Assembly: GCF_021601625.1 (NCBI RefSeq)
Contig: NZ_BQHR01000011.1
Coordinates: 124,001-188,000, forward strand
Source of the DNA: Pseudomonas paraglycinae
GTDB lineage: Bacteria; Pseudomonadota; Gammaproteobacteria; Pseudomonadales; Pseudomonadaceae
Direction of reading: 5' to 3'
DNA: 64,000 bases
Position 1 is the first letter of the stretch, and the number at the start of each line of letters is the position of its first letter. Under the pieces are notes generated by a model that did not search any database, had not been told where the DNA came from, and saw only the letters and a list, made by a program, of their open reading frames with translations. Shown here one piece after another: positions 60,272 to 64,000 of the stretch. The position numbers were made by a program, and so were the translations under genes.

Positions 60272-61123
60272 ATGGCAGCACTGCAGAACAGCACACTCGA
60301 TGCGATGAAAAACAAACAGTCACAACTGCTGGGCGAATGGATCAACGGACTGCAAGCCAGCGGTGCTACCCGCAACCTCAAAGAACACGACATACAGCAA
60401 CAGACCGGCGAATTCCTGCAACTGGTGGTCAGTGGCCTGGAAAACGACAGCGGCACCAACATCGCCGCGCCGGGCTGGGAAGGCATGCGCCAGTTCCTCG
60501 AAAAACTCTCCCACAGCCGCGCCCAGCTCGGTCAGGATTCGCAGCAGACTGCCAGCTTCATTTTCTCGCTCAAGGGCCCGCTGTTCGCCCTGCTGCAAAA
60601 CCATTATCAGGACCAGCCCGCCCTGCTCGCCGAACAGCTTTGGGAAATCTCCGAACTGTTCGATGCTTTCGGCCTGTACACCATCCGCACCTTCCAGAAG
60701 TCCCGTGAAGCAGTGATCAAGCGCCAGCAGGAAGAACTGCTGGAGCTGTCGACCCCGGTGGTCAAACTGTGGGATGGCGTGCTCGCGCTGCCGATGATCG
60801 GCACCCTCGATTCGCAACGCACCCAAGTGGTGATGGAATCGCTGCTGCAACGCATCGTCGACACCGGTTCGGAAATCGCCATCATCGACATCACCGGCGT
60901 GCCGACCGTCGACACGCTGGTGGCCCAGCACCTGCTCAAGACCGTGACCGCGATCCGCCTGATGGGCGCCGATTGCATCATCAGCGGCGTGCGTCCGCAG
61001 ATTGCCCAGACCATCGTCCATCTGGGCCTGGATCTGCAGGGTGTGGTCACCAAAGCCAATCTGGCCGACGCACTGAAGCTGGCCCTGACCCGTCTGGGCA
61101 TCACCCTCACCAAGACGGTCTGA
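60272..61123 (+). CDS. rsbR: RsbR-type stressosome protein (RsbRD + STAS)
   Basis: 283 residues from ATG 60272 with GGAG upstream. The N-terminal ~150 residues are helical and globin-like (RsbRD type). The C-terminal STAS domain starts at LSTPVVKLWDGVLALPMIG and includes GTLDSQRT and DITGVPTVDT, the two Thr sites that RsbT phosphorylates in Bacillus RsbR. The protein builds the stressosome core with RsbS and holds RsbT until a signal arrives. No PAS or haem motif is obvious. It is first in a cluster of overlapping genes. Confidence 0.9.
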   Translation: MAALQNSTLDAMKNKQSQLLGEWINGLQASGATRNLKEHDIQQQTGEFLQLVVSGLENDSGTNIAAPGWEGMRQFLEKLSHSRAQLGQDSQQTASFIFSLKGPLFALLQNHYQDQPALLAEQLWEISELFDAFGLYTIRTFQKSREAVIKRQQEELLELSTPVVKLWDGVLALPMIGTLDSQRTQVVMESLLQRIVDTGSEIAIIDITGVPTVDTLVAQHLLKTVTAIRLMGADCIISGVRPQIAQTIVHLGLDLQGVVTKANLADALKLALTRLGITLTKTV

Positions 61124-61126
61124 ACA

Positions 61127-61489
61127 ATGGAACGTATCCCGATTCTTCAGATGGGTGATTTCCTGCTGGTGACCATCCAGGTCGACATGCATGACCAACT
61201 CGCCCTCACCCTGCAGGACGATCTGTCCGAGCGCATCAGCAAAACCTCGGCGCGCGGGGTGTTGATCGACATCTCGGCGCTGGACATGGTCGATTCGTTC
61301 ATCGGCCGGATGATCGGCACCATTTCCGGCCTGTCGAAAATCATGGATGCCGAAACCATGCTCGTCGGCATGCAGCCGGCGGTCGCCATTACCCTGGTCG
61401 AGCTCGGTCTGTACCTGCCGGGCGTCAGCACCGCGCTGAACGTCGAGCGCGGCATGAAACTGCTGCAGGAACGAGTACGCCAGCAATGA
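61127..61489 (+). CDS. rsbS: RsbS-type STAS stressosome protein
   Basis: 120 residues from ATG 61127, three bases after the rsbR stop. The protein is a single STAS domain (IPILQMGDFLLVTIQVDMHD in parts). LIDISALDMVDSFIGRMIG contains the conserved Ser that RsbT phosphorylates in the Bacillus homologue. The stop overlaps the rsbT start (ATGA). It is the invariant scaffold subunit of stressosomes. Confidence 0.92.
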   Translation: MERIPILQMGDFLLVTIQVDMHDQLALTLQDDLSERISKTSARGVLIDISALDMVDSFIGRMIGTISGLSKIMDAETMLVGMQPAVAITLVELGLYLPGVSTALNVERGMKLLQERVRQQ

Positions 61490-61890
61490 CCGTGCGCAGC
61501 AGCGGTACCCAACCGATCAACATCGAGCAGGATGTGGTGCTGGCGCGGCAAACGGCGCGCAAGCTGGCCACCGAGTGCGGCATGCGCCTGATCGACCTGA
61601 CCAAACTGGTGACCGCCGTCAGTGAACTGGCGCGCAACACCATGGTGTATGGCGGTGGCGGAGACATGGACTGGCAGATCCTCGACGATAACCACAAGGT
61701 CGGTCTGCGCCTGACCTTTCGCGATGAGGGCCCGGGTATTCCCGACATCAAACTGGCAATGACCGACGGCTGGACCTCCGGCAGCGGTCTGGGCCTGGGC
61801 CTGACCGGGGCCAAGCGGCTGGTCGACGAATTCGAACTGGACACCGAGCCCGGCAAAGGCACGCGCATAACGATCACCCGATGGACATGA
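61486..61890 (+). CDS. rsbT: RsbT-type serine/threonine kinase
   Basis: 134 residues from ATG 61486. GHKL ATP-binding boxes are visible: N-box ELARNTMVYGGGG near residues 44-56, G1 DEGPGIPD near 80-87, and G2 GSGLGLGLTGAKRL near 100-113. In stressosomes RsbT phosphorylates RsbS and RsbR and, once released, switches on the downstream output. In Bacillus that is the RsbU phosphatase; here the next gene is an ATPase-phosphatase and then a kinase. Confidence 0.93.
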   Translation: MTVRSSGTQPINIEQDVVLARQTARKLATECGMRLIDLTKLVTAVSELARNTMVYGGGGDMDWQILDDNHKVGLRLTFRDEGPGIPDIKLAMTDGWTSGSGLGLGLTGAKRLVDEFELDTEPGKGTRITITRWT

Positions 61891-62897
61891 ACATCAGCGG
61901 GACATTGACCCAGGTGTTGGTGATCGAGGACAGCAGCCAGATCGGCCATGCCCGGCGTACGGCCCAGCGTCTGGCCGAGCAACACGGTTTTGGCGAAAGC
62001 GATGCCGGCCGCGTCGCGCTGGTGGCCACGGAGCTGGCGAGCAATGTGCTCAAACATGCCGGGCACGGCGAATTGCACCTGCGTCTGTTACCGCGTCAGG
62101 GTGACGACGGCATCGAAATGATTGCGGTCGACCGTGCCCAGGGGTTTGATCTGGACGCGTGTCTGGCGGACGGCTTTTCCACCGGTGGCACTCAGGGCAT
62201 CGGCCTCGGTGCAGTGGCACGCCAGGCGGATGTCTTCGATGTTTTTGCCGACCATCGCGGCGCAGTGCTGCTGGCTCGTCTGTACCCGCGCAGCGACCGG
62301 CAGGCGGATCTGCCGTATGGTGTCAGCCAACACTCGCTGCACGACGATCCGGCCTGCGGCGATGTCTGGCACCTGGCGACGCATGGCGCCGATGTCAGCG
62401 CTCTGATAGTCGACGGTCTGGGCCATGGTGAAGACGCCGAGCGTGCGGCCCGTGCCGGGGAAAAAGCCTTTGCCCTGAGCCCGTTCGGTGCGCCAACGCT
62501 GCTGATGGAAGACATGCACCGCGAGATGATCGGGAGCCGGGGTGGCGCAGTGGCATTCGCGCAGTTTCACGCCGGGCGTGCCAGTCTGTCGTTCACCGGT
62601 GTCGGTAACATCGGTGCCAGCCTGATCGCCTCCGACAAGTCGCGCGGACTGGCCTCGCATCCCGGAATCGTCGGCGGCCAATACCGAAAAGCCCAGCCCT
62701 TTGACTATGCTCACGTGAACGGACATCTATTGATCATGTACAGCGATGGCTTGCAGTCCCGTTGGAACCTTCAAGACTACCCCGGTCTGGTGCATCGGCA
62801 TCCTGCCGTGATAGCCACCGTCCTGCACCGTGACTTCTGTCGCGGGCGCGACGATGTAACGGTGCTGGTCGTTGCCCTGGAGGCCGCCCATGGCTGA
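61881..62897 (+). CDS. ATP-binding (RsbW/T-like) plus PP2C phosphatase fusion, RsbX-like
   Basis: 338 residues from ATG 61881, overlapping rsbT by 10 bases. The N-terminal ~135 residues form a GHKL ATPase (VATELASNVLKHAGHGEL, then GGTQGIGLGAVARQAD). The C-terminal ~190 residues form a SpoIIE/PP2C-type phosphatase domain with VDGLGHGEDAERAA and the final CRGRDDVTVLVV, which carry metal-binding Asp residues. In other stressosome clusters RsbX resets RsbR/RsbS by dephosphorylation. The ATPase fusion suggests it may also bind or act as a kinase. Confidence 0.87.
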   Translation: MDMNISGTLTQVLVIEDSSQIGHARRTAQRLAEQHGFGESDAGRVALVATELASNVLKHAGHGELHLRLLPRQGDDGIEMIAVDRAQGFDLDACLADGFSTGGTQGIGLGAVARQADVFDVFADHRGAVLLARLYPRSDRQADLPYGVSQHSLHDDPACGDVWHLATHGADVSALIVDGLGHGEDAERAARAGEKAFALSPFGAPTLLMEDMHREMIGSRGGAVAFAQFHAGRASLSFTGVGNIGASLIASDKSRGLASHPGIVGGQYRKAQPFDYAHVNGHLLIMYSDGLQSRWNLQDYPGLVHRHPAVIATVLHRDFCRGRDDVTVLVVALEAAHG

Positions 62898-63765
62898 GTC
62901 CCCGACACTGAGCAACGCCGAACAGGCCGCGTTGATCGCCCAGTTGCAGAGCGAATCGGCGGCACTGCGCGAAGAACTCGACGAAACCAATCAGGGCGTA
63001 CTCGCGCTGTATGCCGAACTCGACACCCAGGCCGAACAACTGCGCCAGGCGTCCGACCTGAAAAGCCGCTTTCTATCGTACATGAGCCACGAGTTCCGCA
63101 CCCCGCTGGGCTCGATCCTGAGCATCAACAGCCTGCTGGCCGACGAACTCGACGGCCCGCTGAGCCCCGAGCAGCACAAGCAGGTGGCCTTCGTCAGCAC
63201 CGCCGCCCGGGAACTCAGCGATATGGTCGACGACCTGCTCGACCTGGCGAAGATCGAGGCCGGGCGCATCAGCATTTCTCCGGCGTGGTTCGACATGTTC
63301 GATCTGTTCGCCGCACTTCGGGGGATGTTCCGGCCGATTGTCGACGCCACGGCCGTGGACCTGATTTTCGAGGAACCGGTGGGTTTGCCGCGCCTCTTCA
63401 CCGATGACAAGAAGCTGGCGCAGATTCTGCGCAACTTCATTTCCAACTCGCTGAAATTCACCACCCGTGGCGAAGTCCGGGTCTCGGCACGCCTGGAAGG
63501 TCAGGACAAAGTGCGATTTGCGGTCAGCGACACCGGCATCGGTATCGCCCCCGAGTTGCACGGCACCTTGTTCGAAGACTTTTCTCAGGTCGACTCACCG
63601 CTGCAAAAACGCCTGCGCGGCACCGGCCTGGGCTTGTCGCTGTGCAAGCGCTTCGCCGAATTGCTCGGTGGCGAGGTCGGTGTCGAAAGTACGCCGGGCG
63701 TGGGTTCAAGCTTTTTCGTGATCATTCCGTTGGCGATTGCTGAGGAGAACGTCGATGAAACATGA
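62890..63765 (+). CDS. soluble hybrid-free histidine kinase
   Basis: 291 residues from ATG 62890, overlapping the phosphatase gene by eight bases. A coiled-coil segment (residues ~10-57) precedes the HisKA domain with FLSYMSHEFRTPLGS (H67). The HATPase domain follows: ILRNFISNSLKFT (N-box), VSDTGIGIAPELH (G1), RGTGLGLSLCKRFAELLGG (G2). There is no membrane segment or extracytoplasmic sensor, so its input probably comes from the stressosome proteins. Its partner regulator starts inside its last codons. Confidence 0.9.
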   Translation: MAESPTLSNAEQAALIAQLQSESAALREELDETNQGVLALYAELDTQAEQLRQASDLKSRFLSYMSHEFRTPLGSILSINSLLADELDGPLSPEQHKQVAFVSTAARELSDMVDDLLDLAKIEAGRISISPAWFDMFDLFAALRGMFRPIVDATAVDLIFEEPVGLPRLFTDDKKLAQILRNFISNSLKFTTRGEVRVSARLEGQDKVRFAVSDTGIGIAPELHGTLFEDFSQVDSPLQKRLRGTGLGLSLCKRFAELLGGEVGVESTPGVGSSFFVIIPLAIAEENVDET

Positions 63766-64000
63766 CATCCGTCTGTTGATCGTCGATGACAACGTTGCCA
63801 CCCGCTACGCCTTGCGCCGACGCCTGGAGCGCCACGGTTACGAAGTGCTCGAGGCCGGCACCGGCGGTGAAGGTCTGGCTCTGATTGCCAGTCAGTCGCT
63901 TGATGCGCTGATTCTCGACGTCAATCTGCCGGACATGAGCGGGTTTGATATCGTCCGTAAATTGCGCGCCGACCCGGCCACCGCGCTGCTTCCGGTGATC
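63755..64000 (+). CDS. response regulator, partial at window end
   Basis: The first 82 codons are present from ATG 63755, overlapping the kinase gene by 11 bases. They encode a receiver domain: the acidic pair in RLLIVDDN and the phospho-acceptor Asp in DALILDVNLPDMSGFDIV. The output domain lies beyond the window, so it could be a DNA-binding, phosphatase or multi-receiver protein. Confidence 0.92.
   Translation, partial: MKHDIRLLIVDDNVATRYALRRRLERHGYEVLEAGTGGEGLALIASQSLDALILDVNLPDMSGFDIVRKLRADPATALLPVI

Overview
The window reads as a chromosomal segment of a Pseudomonas of the fluorescens group. This is inferred from the roughly 60% GC coding style, REP/REPIN repeats of the type common in that group, an aerobic cobalt-insertion cluster (cobN with a ChlI-like ATPase and a VWA protein), cti, the cysI-DUF934 pair, yejABEF, and large LRR/NEL-type proteins. 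No tRNA, rRNA, CRISPR array, integrase or transposase gene was found.

Region 1 (70-12245) is mostly cobalamin metabolism. A phospholipase D-like protein comes first. On the minus strand cobW-cobN-chlI-VWA follow a cobalamin riboswitch. On the plus strand cbtB-cbtA-cobE-cobM follow a second one. Between the two riboswitches lies an 850-bp block made of two inverted copies of a structured repeat. cobN carries a REPIN read through in frame.

Region 2 (12264-20209) holds housekeeping genes: nfuA, a membrane acyltransferase, the periplasmic haem protein Cti, and the B12-dependent methionine synthase MetH, a consumer of the cofactor made by region 1.

Region 3 (20229-34549) has two very large paralogous LRR proteins around a small core (DUF2970, an orphan periplasmic binding protein, a 37-residue membrane peptide, cysI, DUF934). 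The first LRR protein has no NEL domain. The second encodes a recognisable NEL E3 ubiquitin-ligase domain, but a frameshift separates it from its N-terminus.

Region 4 (34743-39306) has sohB, a histidine phosphatase, an SCP2 protein and a probable type VI secretion cargo unit: PAAR protein, unknown effector with a His/Cys pair, and membrane-anchored partner (putative immunity).

Region 5 (39338-53497) is an uptake region on the minus strand: FecI-type sigma, FecR, a TonB receptor with signalling domain, an Xre/RES toxin-antitoxin pair, a second TonB receptor and yejABEF. Both receptors and yejA share one promoter-like motif at a fixed distance from the start codon, suggesting a single regulon.

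Region 6 (53796-58766) has a HypX/HoxX-like protein with no hydrogenase nearby, a LysR regulator, a membrane hydroxylase fused to an SRPBCC-like domain, and an SMP-30/strictosidine-synthase-like protein. Region 7 (58782-64000) has small stress-type proteins and an overlapping stressosome cluster (RsbR, RsbS, RsbT, phosphatase, histidine kinase, and a response regulator cut by the window edge).
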